A stretch of DNA of 24,892 bases from positions 1-24,892 of the forward strand of contig CABVDE010000029.1 in the NCBI GenBank assembly GCA_902496945.1, written 5' to 3'. The notes beneath the pieces were generated by a model. The model saw nothing but the letters and a program-made list of their open reading frames with translations, made no database searches and had not been told where the DNA came from. A program made the position numbers and the translations under genes. The DNA is from an uncultured Collinsella sp. (GTDB taxonomy: Bacteria; Actinomycetota; Coriobacteriia; Coriobacteriales; Coriobacteriaceae). Shown one piece after another: positions 6,601 through 13,633 of this stretch. The first letter of the stretch is position 1, and every line of letters begins with the position of its first letter.

Positions 6601-7209
6601 ATGTACCTTATGATCGACAACTACGACTCCTTCACGGCGATGCTCGCAAGCTACTTTGCCGAACTGGGAGCGGATATGGTCGTAAAGAGAAACGACGAAA
6701 TCTCGTTGGAAGGCATCGAGCAGATGAATGCGCAGGGCACGCTTGACGGGATCGTCATATCGCCCGGGCCCAAAAGCCCGGCGGATTGCGGACATTGCAT
6801 TCAAATCGTTCGCTGGGCAGTCGAACGACGCATACCGCTTCTAGGCGTCTGCCTGGGCCATCAAGTCCTGGCCGCCGCATTCGGCGCGCAGATCATACGC
6901 GGCAAGCAGCCCATGCACGGGAAAGTGACGACGATTCATGCGAACGGGAACGGGCTGTTTCAAGGCCTTCCCGCGCAGTTTCCGGTGACGCGTTACCACT
7001 CCCTCGTGGTAGACGAGCAGAGCCTCCCCTCCTGCCTGGTCGTGGATGCGCGCAGCGACGACGGCGCGGTGATGGCGCTGCGCCATGCACGGCTGCCGCT
7101 ATTCGGCGTGCAGTTCCATCCCGAAGCTGCTCGCACCCTGTATGGGCACGAGCTGATAGCAAACTTCATGAAAGCGCAAGGAAGGAGAACAGCGGATGAA
7201 GGCGCATGA
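6601..7209 (+). CDS. pabA: Aminodeoxychorismate synthase, glutamine amidotransferase subunit
   Basis: A 202-residue class I glutamine amidotransferase of the PabA/TrpG type. It provides ammonia from glutamine to PabB for making 4-amino-4-deoxychorismate, the precursor of p-aminobenzoate and folate. The N-terminus MIDNYDSF, the ISPGPKSP loop (54-60), the nucleophile elbow GVCLGHQ with Cys84, and FHPE with His173/Glu175 give a complete catalytic triad. PabA and TrpG cannot be told apart by sequence alone; the adjoining pabC and the PIKGT motif in the synthase point to PabA. The start at 6601 is preferred because homologues begin close to MxLMIDNYDSF; an ATG at 6589 and one at 6610 are alternatives and none has a strong ribosome site. 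It overlaps pabC by 14 bases. Confidence 0.85.
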   Translation: MYLMIDNYDSFTAMLASYFAELGADMVVKRNDEISLEGIEQMNAQGTLDGIVISPGPKSPADCGHCIQIVRWAVERRIPLLGVCLGHQVLAAAFGAQIIRGKQPMHGKVTTIHANGNGLFQGLPAQFPVTRYHSLVVDEQSLPSCLVVDARSDDGAVMALRHARLPLFGVQFHPEAARTLYGHELIANFMKAQGRRTADEGA

Positions 7210-8044
7210 GCAGATCATAGCCCCTGGGGCGGAGGAGGGCTGGGTGCACGCGGATGACGGCTTCTTCTTCGGCATAGGGGCCTTTGAGACGATCGCGGTA
7301 TCAGGGCAGATGCCCCTGTTCCTAGACGAGCACCTAACACGCATGGAGGAGACGCTGAAGTTTTTCGGCATCGAAGCCACACTCGCGGACTTGCAGGCTC
7401 TTGCGCTGCGCGCGTGCGCAGAACTTGACCCAACAGGTGAATGGGCCCTGAAGCTGACGGTCGCAAATCGCAACCGCATCGCCTCGACAAGGCGAAACCC
7501 GTATGCAAGCCCGAACGCAAAACGCGCATTTTCCTGCGATTTCAGCACCGTGCGTAGAAACGAGTCATCTCCCCTTACCCATATGAAAACGCTCGCCTAT
7601 GCCGAGAACATCATCGAGAAGCGTCGTGCGCGCGAACGAGGCATCGACGAACCGCTGTTCCTGAACACGCACGGGGAGGTTGCCGAAGGCGCCGTCTCGA
7701 ACATCTTCGCCGTCATCGCAGGGGAAGTCGTGACTCCCCCTGTTTCCTGCGGATTGCTGCCAGGCATCATGCGTCGGCTTGCGATCGACCTGACGGAGGC
7801 CATCGAACGTCCCTTCACGCCGTCCGAGTTGGCAACAGCCAGCGAGGTGTTCCTCACCAACTCGCTTATGGGCGCCATGCCCGTTACCCGCCTTGGGGAA
7901 ACAAGATTCGAACCGGGGCACGTGTCGCATATGGTGAACCAAGCCTATGCCGAGAAGAAGCACCGCCGAAAGAAGGTCGTCGAGGAAAGAAGCGCCAAGC
8001 TTGTGAAGCCGACAGATAAGGTCGAGGGAGGAGAGTCGCGATGA
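7196..8044 (+). CDS. pabC: Aminodeoxychorismate lyase (class IV aminotransferase fold)
   Basis: A 282-residue PLP enzyme that would remove pyruvate from aminodeoxychorismate to give p-aminobenzoate. Family features in order are DDGFFFGIGAFETI at residues 20-33, the Schiff-base lysine in HMKTLAYAENII (Lys131), GEVAEGAVSNIF at 160-171, the GLLPGIMR loop at 187-193, and EVFLTNSLMGAMPV near residue 220. The fold is shared with branched-chain and D-amino-acid aminotransferases; the specific call rests on its place between pabA and pabB. GGAAGGAG lies eight bases before the ATG. It overlaps pabA by 14 bases and pabB by 4 (ATGA). The C-terminal 30 residues are Lys/Arg-rich and probably disordered. 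Confidence 0.85.
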   Translation: MKAHEQIIAPGAEEGWVHADDGFFFGIGAFETIAVSGQMPLFLDEHLTRMEETLKFFGIEATLADLQALALRACAELDPTGEWALKLTVANRNRIASTRRNPYASPNAKRAFSCDFSTVRRNESSPLTHMKTLAYAENIIEKRRARERGIDEPLFLNTHGEVAEGAVSNIFAVIAGEVVTPPVSCGLLPGIMRRLAIDLTEAIERPFTPSELATASEVFLTNSLMGAMPVTRLGETRFEPGHVSHMVNQAYAEKKHRRKKVVEERSAKLVKPTDKVEGGESR

Positions 8045-9393
8045 GCACATCGGTCATCCCCCTGAATCGCCATCGCCCACTTGCCGATATCGTAGAACGC
8101 ACGCGGGACGCAGACAGGCTCGCCTTCCTGGACTCCTCCATGCCTGGCACCCAGGGGCGCTATTCGATCCTGGGTCTTTTCCCGTATCTCATAATCGAGC
8201 AGAAACATGGGGCGTGCCTGGTAAACGGCAAACCCGTGGAAAGCAGCTTCTTCGACGTCGTCAAGGAGCATCTGCAAGCCGATGCCGGGACGAAAGACCC
8301 ACGCCTGCCGCTAACGGGCGGTGCGATAGGGTACCTGGGATACGACTTCGGCCGCGAGCTTTGCGGCGTTCCGACCGTGCACGAGCGAAACTCCGAGATG
8401 CCGGAGGCGAGCATGGTCTTTTACGACCTCCTGATCATCGAGGATCTTCGGAAGCAAGCTCTGTTCTGCTGCTGCAAGGGAAAGACGATGATGGCAGATG
8501 AAGCTGCAGCCTGGGTGGATGATCTTATCGCTAGATGCCCTTGCGTCTCGCGCCCTGCGCGCAAAAACAGACTGGCCCCGTTCGCATCTGCTTTCACGCG
8601 CAAAAGCTACGAGGACACGTTGGTTCGCCTGGTTGAATACCTGCACGCCGGGGACGCCTATGTCGTGAATATGACGCAAGAGCTTTCCCTTGAAACCTCC
8701 GAAGACCCCTATAGCATCTACCGATATCTGCGCACCTACAACCCCGCGCCCTTCTCCGCTTACCTGCGAGCGCCGGGCCTCGATATATGCTGCTCGAGCA
8801 TGGAGCGATTCATGGAGATCCGCTCCGGCTATGCGGTCACGCGCCCGATAAAGGGCACACGCCCGCGCGGGCGCACGCCTGCCGAGGACCTTGCGTTCCG
8901 CGAAGAACTCGCCTGCAGCGAGAAGGATCTCAGCGAGTTGACGATGATCGTCGATCTGGAAAGGAACGACCTGGCGATCACCTGCGAGCCGGGCTCCATC
9001 AAGACTGCAGGTAGATTCTCGGTCGAGGCCTATCCGACGGTCTTTCATCTTGTGGCAACCGTCGAAGGCACTCTCAGGGAAGACCGTTGCGCCGTGGATG
9101 CAGTGCGGGCGGCGTTTCCCGGAGGCTCCATCACGGGCGCCCCGAAGATCCGCGCGATGCAGATCATCGACGAGCTCGAACGATCGAGCAGGGGCTTGTA
9201 CACGGGCAGCATCGGATACTTCTCAGATACCGGTGACTGCGACCTGAACATCGTGATCCGAACCATCGTACGAGAAGGGAAAAGGACATCGCTCGGCGTC
9301 GGCGGTGGCATCACCGTGGAATCCGATTTCGATTTCGAATACGACGAAACGCTGCAAAAGGCCCTGGCGCCGCGCGAGGCGGCGTCAAGCTGA
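8041..9393 (+). CDS. pabB: Aminodeoxychorismate synthase, chorismate-binding subunit
   Basis: A 450-residue chorismate-utilising enzyme. The C-terminal catalytic domain holds RPIKGTRPRG (Lys271), DLERNDL (305-311), PGGSITGAPK (360-369), and GVGGGI near the end. Lys in PIKGT distinguishes PabB, which adds ammonia at C4 through a lysine intermediate, from anthranilate synthase, which has Ala there. The N-terminal domain with GAIGYLGYDFGRE is also of the PabB type. GGAGGAG lies seven bases before the ATG, which overlaps the pabC stop as ATGA. The order pabA-pabC-pabB with overlaps implies one transcript and coupled translation. The stop overlaps the end of the convergent modD remnant by 9 bases, and no separate terminator is seen. 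Confidence 0.9.
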   Translation: MSTSVIPLNRHRPLADIVERTRDADRLAFLDSSMPGTQGRYSILGLFPYLIIEQKHGACLVNGKPVESSFFDVVKEHLQADAGTKDPRLPLTGGAIGYLGYDFGRELCGVPTVHERNSEMPEASMVFYDLLIIEDLRKQALFCCCKGKTMMADEAAAWVDDLIARCPCVSRPARKNRLAPFASAFTRKSYEDTLVRLVEYLHAGDAYVVNMTQELSLETSEDPYSIYRYLRTYNPAPFSAYLRAPGLDICCSSMERFMEIRSGYAVTRPIKGTRPRGRTPAEDLAFREELACSEKDLSELTMIVDLERNDLAITCEPGSIKTAGRFSVEAYPTVFHLVATVEGTLREDRCAVDAVRAAFPGGSITGAPKIRAMQIIDELERSSRGLYTGSIGYFSDTGDCDLNIVIRTIVREGKRTSLGVGGGITVESDFDFEYDETLQKALAPREAASS

Positions 9394-9834
9394 ACCCGCG
9401 ACCCGAAAGCGCAGCCCGACAAGCCGGTGGCTGCGCTCAACGCTCGGCCCGGGGGCAACGCTCTCCAACAGCGCGCTCATGCGCACGCTCATGTCGAGGG
9501 GCTTTGCGAAATGCAGGCAGGTGGTTGCCAGGCCGTCCATGCCGGTGGCCGCGTATTCGACCGCATTACCCAGGTTGACGCCGCCGGCGGCGATGAGCGT
9601 CACGTGGGGGTTGATGGCCTTGAGCTGCGACACGTCGGCGATGAACTTCTCAAGCCCGCCGCAAAAGGTCAGGTGATGATCGAACGCGAGCACCGTCTCG
9701 CTCAGCCCCAGCCGATGCGGGAACGCGCCGCCTACCGTAAGCGCCTTGACATCGAAGGGCTTGGTGCCGGGCATGAGCTTGCGGGTGGAAAGCACCTCGC
9801 ACAGCGGGTTCACGGCATGCACGGTATCCACCGT
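9385..9834 (-). pseudogene. modD-like phosphoribosyltransferase, 3' half only
   Basis: The frame reads CEVLSTRKLMPGTKPFDVKA, then GGAFPHRLGLSETVLAF and a glycine-rich AAGGVNLGNAVEYAATGMDG. These are typical of the C-terminal half of ModD, a paralogue of quinolinate phosphoribosyltransferase (NadC) found in some molybdate-transport clusters. Normal length is about 280 residues; here about 148 remain, and resemblance stops abruptly near 9834. The N-terminal domain is missing and no mod transport genes are nearby. The 3' end overlaps the pabB stop. It is a relic and probably not expressed as a working enzyme. Confidence 0.65.
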
Positions 9835-9839
9835 TCACG

Positions 9840-9965
9840 TTCCCCGATAACGCCGTCTTTCAGGAGGCGGCGTTTGTATTGGCTTGCGTAGTTGCTGGCG
9901 ACGCCCATGCGTTTGGCAATTTCTGAGACCCTGCTGGGTCCAGAACCAGGCAGAAGATTGTGAGT
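9840..9965 (-). pseudogene. AAA ATPase C-terminal winged-helix remnant
   Basis: The minus strand reads GPSRVSEIAKRMGVASNYAS, then QYKRRLLKDGVIGER. This is the winged-helix end of a common bacterial AAA ATPase group (SEIAxRLGxxSxYxSxYRxRLIxxGxI). The frame runs into the modD remnant and meets a stop within it. The ATPase domain itself is absent. It is too short for an automatic gene call but is clear by motif. Confidence 0.5.
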
Positions 9966-9968
9966 GAA

Positions 9969-9991
9969 AATCGGGAGTAGCGCTCCCGATT
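9969..9991. terminator. 9-bp-stem hairpin
   Basis: AATCGGGAG and CTCCCGATT flank a 5-nt loop. On the minus strand the second arm is followed by more T residues, as in an intrinsic terminator; on the plus strand it adjoins the promoter of the DUF4143 ATPase. It may shield the promoter from read-through or mark the edge of the rearranged block. Confidence 0.45.
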
Positions 9992-10020
9992 CTGACCAAT
10001 TAACGTTTGTACGAGATAAT
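9992..10020 (+). promoter_or_regulatory. Promoter of the DUF4143 ATPase
   Basis: CTGACC (9992-9997) and GATAAT (10015-10020) are separated by 17 bases and lie 26 bases before the start codon. The match to the consensus is good for the -10 and fair for the -35. Confidence 0.55.
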
Positions 10021-10045
10021 AGGCTCCATAACGGGAGGCGATTCT

Positions 10046-11254
10046 ATGTACATCGAGCGCGAAATTGAACAGACGATAGATTCGATGCTGGGACAGGGAA
10101 AAGTTGTCCTGGTGACCGGAGCGCGCCAAGTTGGGAAGACGACGGTTCTCAAGCAACATCTAGGCGACCGATTCGACTATGTTTCGATGGAGAACCCGCG
10201 GGATTATCTTCTTGCAAAAGAGGATGCCGCCCTGTTTTTCGAGTCTCATGATCTGCCGATCATCATTGATGAGATTCAGCGCGTGCCTGAGCTTTTTTCT
10301 CCGGTGAAGTGGGTTGTCGATCAATCAGAGGAGAAGGGCCGAGTCGTCCTCACGGGATTCCAGACATATCACCTCATGAAAGGGGTGAGCGAATCTTTGG
10401 CGGGGAGAATTAGGATTCTGGAGATGCCCTCTTTAAGCTTGCGAGAGCTCGTTGGTGGTTCCCAGGGTCCTCGTCCGTATATCCCCAAAAAGGTTTCCTT
10501 GGCCTCTAAGATGTCTTCGGGAAATATTTGGAACATCATCCATAGGGGTTCGATGCCCGAACTGCAAGACCCAAATATCGATTGGGACTCCTATTATTCC
10601 GACTACGTTGCCGCATATCTCGAACGCGATGTTCGCGATCTTGTAAACGTGAAGGATGAGGCGAAGTTCTACAGCTTTATGGTCGCGTGCGCAGCGAGAA
10701 CGGGGCAACTGTTAAATGCCACCGATATTGGAAACACCGTTGACGTCGACCGTAAGACGGTGAAGGCTTGGCTCTCGGTTTTGCAGGCGTCGAACATCGT
10801 TCGGATTGTCGAGCCCTTTTGGCCTAATGTCGATAAGCGTCTGACCAAGACCCCTAAGATATTCTTTATGGATACAGGTCTTGTTTGTCATCTAACGAGG
10901 TGGATAACGCCGGAGCAATTGCGCAACGGGGCCGCAGCGGGGCATATATTTGAGACGTTCATTGTCTCGGAAATTTTGAAGAGCTTTATGAACGCGGGGA
11001 AGAGCCTTCGCGACGTATGGTTCTATCGAGACCAAAAGAAGCGCGAAATTGATTTGCTCATCCAAGAGGGCCATATTCTCCATCCCGTCGAGGTAAAGAT
11101 GTCAGCCACGGTGGGCAAAGATGCGGTGAAGAATTTTTCCTGTCTCGAGGGCCTGACCGGCTATAAAATTGGGTTTGGACACGTTGTCTGTCAAACCCCA
11201 GATCCATACCTTATTACCAAGGATGTCCAAGCGATTCCCGTGTGGGGCATATGA
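10046..11254 (+). CDS. AAA-family ATPase with DUF4143 domain
   Basis: A 402-residue protein of the widespread AAA_14/DUF4143 group. Walker A is GARQVGKTT at residues 25-33 and Walker B is IIIDEIQ at 72-78. After the ATPase domain comes the DUF4143 region (about 190-370). Its end holds REIDLLI followed by HPVEVKM, a D...ExK pattern that recalls PD-(D/E)xK nuclease folds. Function is not established for the family; its members are numerous in gut bacteria and behave as accessory genes. The usual TGSQ after Walker B reads TGFQ here. The start at 10046 is set by GGGAGG seven bases upstream. The gene is visibly more AT-rich than its neighbours, which suggests transfer. Confidence 0.8.
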   Translation: MYIEREIEQTIDSMLGQGKVVLVTGARQVGKTTVLKQHLGDRFDYVSMENPRDYLLAKEDAALFFESHDLPIIIDEIQRVPELFSPVKWVVDQSEEKGRVVLTGFQTYHLMKGVSESLAGRIRILEMPSLSLRELVGGSQGPRPYIPKKVSLASKMSSGNIWNIIHRGSMPELQDPNIDWDSYYSDYVAAYLERDVRDLVNVKDEAKFYSFMVACAARTGQLLNATDIGNTVDVDRKTVKAWLSVLQASNIVRIVEPFWPNVDKRLTKTPKIFFMDTGLVCHLTRWITPEQLRNGAAAGHIFETFIVSEILKSFMNAGKSLRDVWFYRDQKKREIDLLIQEGHILHPVEVKMSATVGKDAVKNFSCLEGLTGYKIGFGHVVCQTPDPYLITKDVQAIPVWGI

Positions 11255-11268
11255 TATACGTTGCAACG

Positions 11269-11311
11269 AGCGGGGCCCGGAGCGCGATGTTGCTGCGCTC
11301 CGGGCCCCGCT
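11269..11311. terminator. 17-bp-stem terminator between convergent genes
   Basis: Perfect 17-bp GC-rich arms at 11269-11285 and 11295-11311 enclose a 9-nt loop, between the ATPase stop (11254) and the convergent parC stop (11348). T runs are short, but the stem is very stable and could serve both directions. Confidence 0.7.
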
Positions 11312-11347
11312 GCTTTGTAAAACCATGACGGTTTGGCCACCGTTGTT

Positions 11348-13588
11348 TTAGTCAAACAGACTCGGCATGTCGTTCTCTTTCATGAGGGCACCGGCGGAGG
11401 GCAGGCTCTGCGCGGTGAACTTTTCGGCTGAGACGCCGGCGCCGAGGATGTCCTCGGTCGTGCCGACGGTGGTGACCGAGCGGCCCTTCTTTGCCGTGAA
11501 GGCCTGAACGCCCTGCGTGTTGGTAGTCGTCTTGGTCTTGAGCAGAGACGTGTTGAAGTTCATCAAACGGTAGTCGCTCGAGACCAGCGCGATGTCGCGA
11601 TCTTCCTTGAGCACCTGGGCATACAGCAGCTTGCTGCCACCGTAGATGGCATTCTTGAGGCGCTTGCGGTTGGTCTTGGTGACGTATCCGGAAAGCGCGA
11701 CGCGCACCACGCGGCCGTTTTCAAAGACAAACAGCACGTCGGCCTTGTAGTCCTCGGGGTCGATGACCCAAATGACGCTCTCGTCGGGTTCCATCTCAAG
11801 ATCGGTCGGCAGGTACGAGCCTAGCTGGGCCGACTTGGTGTCCTCAAACGCCGCGACTTTGCACTTGTACACCTGACTCTTGTTGGTAAACACGAGCAGC
11901 TCGTGCGTATTGGAGGACGGGAACTCGATAAAGGGCTTATCGCCGTCCTTGTACTTGAGTGTCGCAGCCTTCTTGAGCACGCGGTCCGTCATCTTTTTAA
12001 GGTAGCCATCGCGCGAGAGCATGATGGTGACCGGGTACTCCTCGACCTCGGGCTCCAGGCTCACCTCGATGACCTCATGGGGCTCAATCCTGCCCGTGCG
12101 GCGCGGCATCACGTACTTCTTGTTGACGGCGGCTAGCTCGTCGCTGATGACCTTCTTGATGTTGTCTTCGCTCGAGAGGATCTCCTCAAGTTCGGCAATC
12201 TCGCCTTCGAGCTTGGCAATGTCCTTGGTGCGGTTGAGGATGTACTCCTCGTTGATATTGCGGAGCTTGAGCTCGGCGACAAACTCGGCCTGGGTCTCGT
12301 CGATGTCGAAACCCTTCATAAGGTTGGGCACGACCTCGGCTTCGAGCTTGGTGCCGCGGATGATGGCGATGGCCTTGTCGATGTCGAGCAGGATTGCCTC
12401 AAGGCCGTGCAGCAGGTGCAGGCGCTCGGACTTTTTGCCCAGGTCAAAGTTAATGCGGCGACGCGTGGACTCAATACGCCACTTGACCCACTCGTGCAAG
12501 ATCTGGCGCACGCCCATAACGCGGGGGTAGCCGTCGACCAGTACGTTAAAGTTGCACGAGAACGAATCCTGCAGCGTGGTCGAGCGATAGAGCTTGGCCA
12601 TGAGCTTGTCGGGATCGACACCGCGTTTAAGGTCGATGGCGATGCGCAGGCCCGAAAGGTCGGTCTCGTCGCGGATGTCAGCGATCTCCTTGACCTTGCC
12701 CTCCTTGGAGAGCTTGACGATGCGCTCGATAATGACGTCGGTTTTGGTGGTGTAGGGGATTTCGTAGACCTCGATGATGCGCTCTTCGGGAATCCAACGC
12801 CAGCGGGAGCGAATCTGGAAGCTGCCCAGGCCGGTCTCGACGATCTTCTCCATCTCCTCGCGGCGGTAGATGATCTCGCCGCCGGTCGAGAAGTCGGGCA
12901 TGGGCATGTGCTCGAGCAGGTCGCAGTCGGGATCCTGCAGGTAGTGCATCGTGGCGGTGCAGACCTCATTGAGGTTGAAACCGCAGATGTCGGACGCCAT
13001 GGCGACGCCGATGCCCTTGTTGGCCGAGACGAGGATGTTGGGGAACGTGGTGGGCAGCAGGCGCGGCTCCTTCATGGCGCCGTCGTAGCTGTCGACGAAG
13101 TCGACAGGGTCCTTGTCGATGTCCTTGAAGATCTCGGCACTGATGGGGGAGAGCTTGGCCTCGGTATAACGCGAGGCGGCGTAGCTCAGGTCGCCCGAAT
13201 AGTACTTGCCAAAGTTGCCCTTCGACTCCACGAAAGGGGCGAGCAGTGCCTCGTTACCGGTGGCCAAACGCACCATCGTCTCGTAAATAGCGGCGTCGCC
13301 GTGCGGGTTGAGCTTCATGGTTTGGCCCACGATGTTGGCGCTCTTCTGGCGCTCTCCCTTGAGCAGACCCATCTTGTACATGGTGTAGAGCAGCTTGCGG
13401 TGCGAGGGCTTAAATCCGTCGATCTCGGGGAACGCACGCGAGACGTTAACGCTCATGGCGTAGGGCATGTAGTTGACCTCGAGCGTCTGCGTAATCGGCT
13501 GGTCGGTGACCTCGGAGTGCAGGCCAATAACGTTCTCGGCGTTGACCTGCTTTTTCTTTGGCTGGTTCTTCGTCTTCTTCTTTGCCAC
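11348..13588 (-). CDS. parC: Type IIA topoisomerase subunit A (topoisomerase IV-like)
   Basis: A 746-residue DNA breakage-reunion subunit. EVNYMPYAMSVNVSRAFPEI opens the core, KLNPHGDAAIYETMVRLA (92-109) is the quinolone-determining region, and the catalytic tyrosine is Tyr141 in AASRYTEAKLS. Residues from about 510 onward form the GyrA-type C-terminal DNA-wrapping domain. The wording (GFKPSHRKLLYTMYKMGLLK) is that of the second type II enzyme of Clostridia and Coriobacteria, distinct from the origin-linked gyrase; naming as parC is by that convention. The start is GTG at 13588 with AGAGGA upstream. It follows parE by 45 bases in one operon. At the position of quinolone-determining Ser83 of GyrA it has Ala99; Glu103 matches Asp87. 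Confidence 0.88.
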   Translation of the reverse strand: MAKKKTKNQPKKKQVNAENVIGLHSEVTDQPITQTLEVNYMPYAMSVNVSRAFPEIDGFKPSHRKLLYTMYKMGLLKGERQKSANIVGQTMKLNPHGDAAIYETMVRLATGNEALLAPFVESKGNFGKYYSGDLSYAASRYTEAKLSPISAEIFKDIDKDPVDFVDSYDGAMKEPRLLPTTFPNILVSANKGIGVAMASDICGFNLNEVCTATMHYLQDPDCDLLEHMPMPDFSTGGEIIYRREEMEKIVETGLGSFQIRSRWRWIPEERIIEVYEIPYTTKTDVIIERIVKLSKEGKVKEIADIRDETDLSGLRIAIDLKRGVDPDKLMAKLYRSTTLQDSFSCNFNVLVDGYPRVMGVRQILHEWVKWRIESTRRRINFDLGKKSERLHLLHGLEAILLDIDKAIAIIRGTKLEAEVVPNLMKGFDIDETQAEFVAELKLRNINEEYILNRTKDIAKLEGEIAELEEILSSEDNIKKVISDELAAVNKKYVMPRRTGRIEPHEVIEVSLEPEVEEYPVTIMLSRDGYLKKMTDRVLKKAATLKYKDGDKPFIEFPSSNTHELLVFTNKSQVYKCKVAAFEDTKSAQLGSYLPTDLEMEPDESVIWVIDPEDYKADVLFVFENGRVVRVALSGYVTKTNRKRLKNAIYGGSKLLYAQVLKEDRDIALVSSDYRLMNFNTSLLKTKTTTNTQGVQAFTAKKGRSVTTVGTTEDILGAGVSAEKFTAQSLPSAGALMKENDMPSLFD

Positions 13589-13633
13589 GATATCCTCTTG
13601 AACTTCTTGTGGGCCGTCGTTATCGATGTGCTG

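Noticed and set aside
6601..9393. Reading the operon as trpG-trpE anthranilate synthase with an aminotransferase
   Set aside because: The synthase has PIKGT with the catalytic lysine of PabB rather than PIAGT of TrpE, and a PabC-like lyase lies between the two subunit genes; no other trp genes are present.
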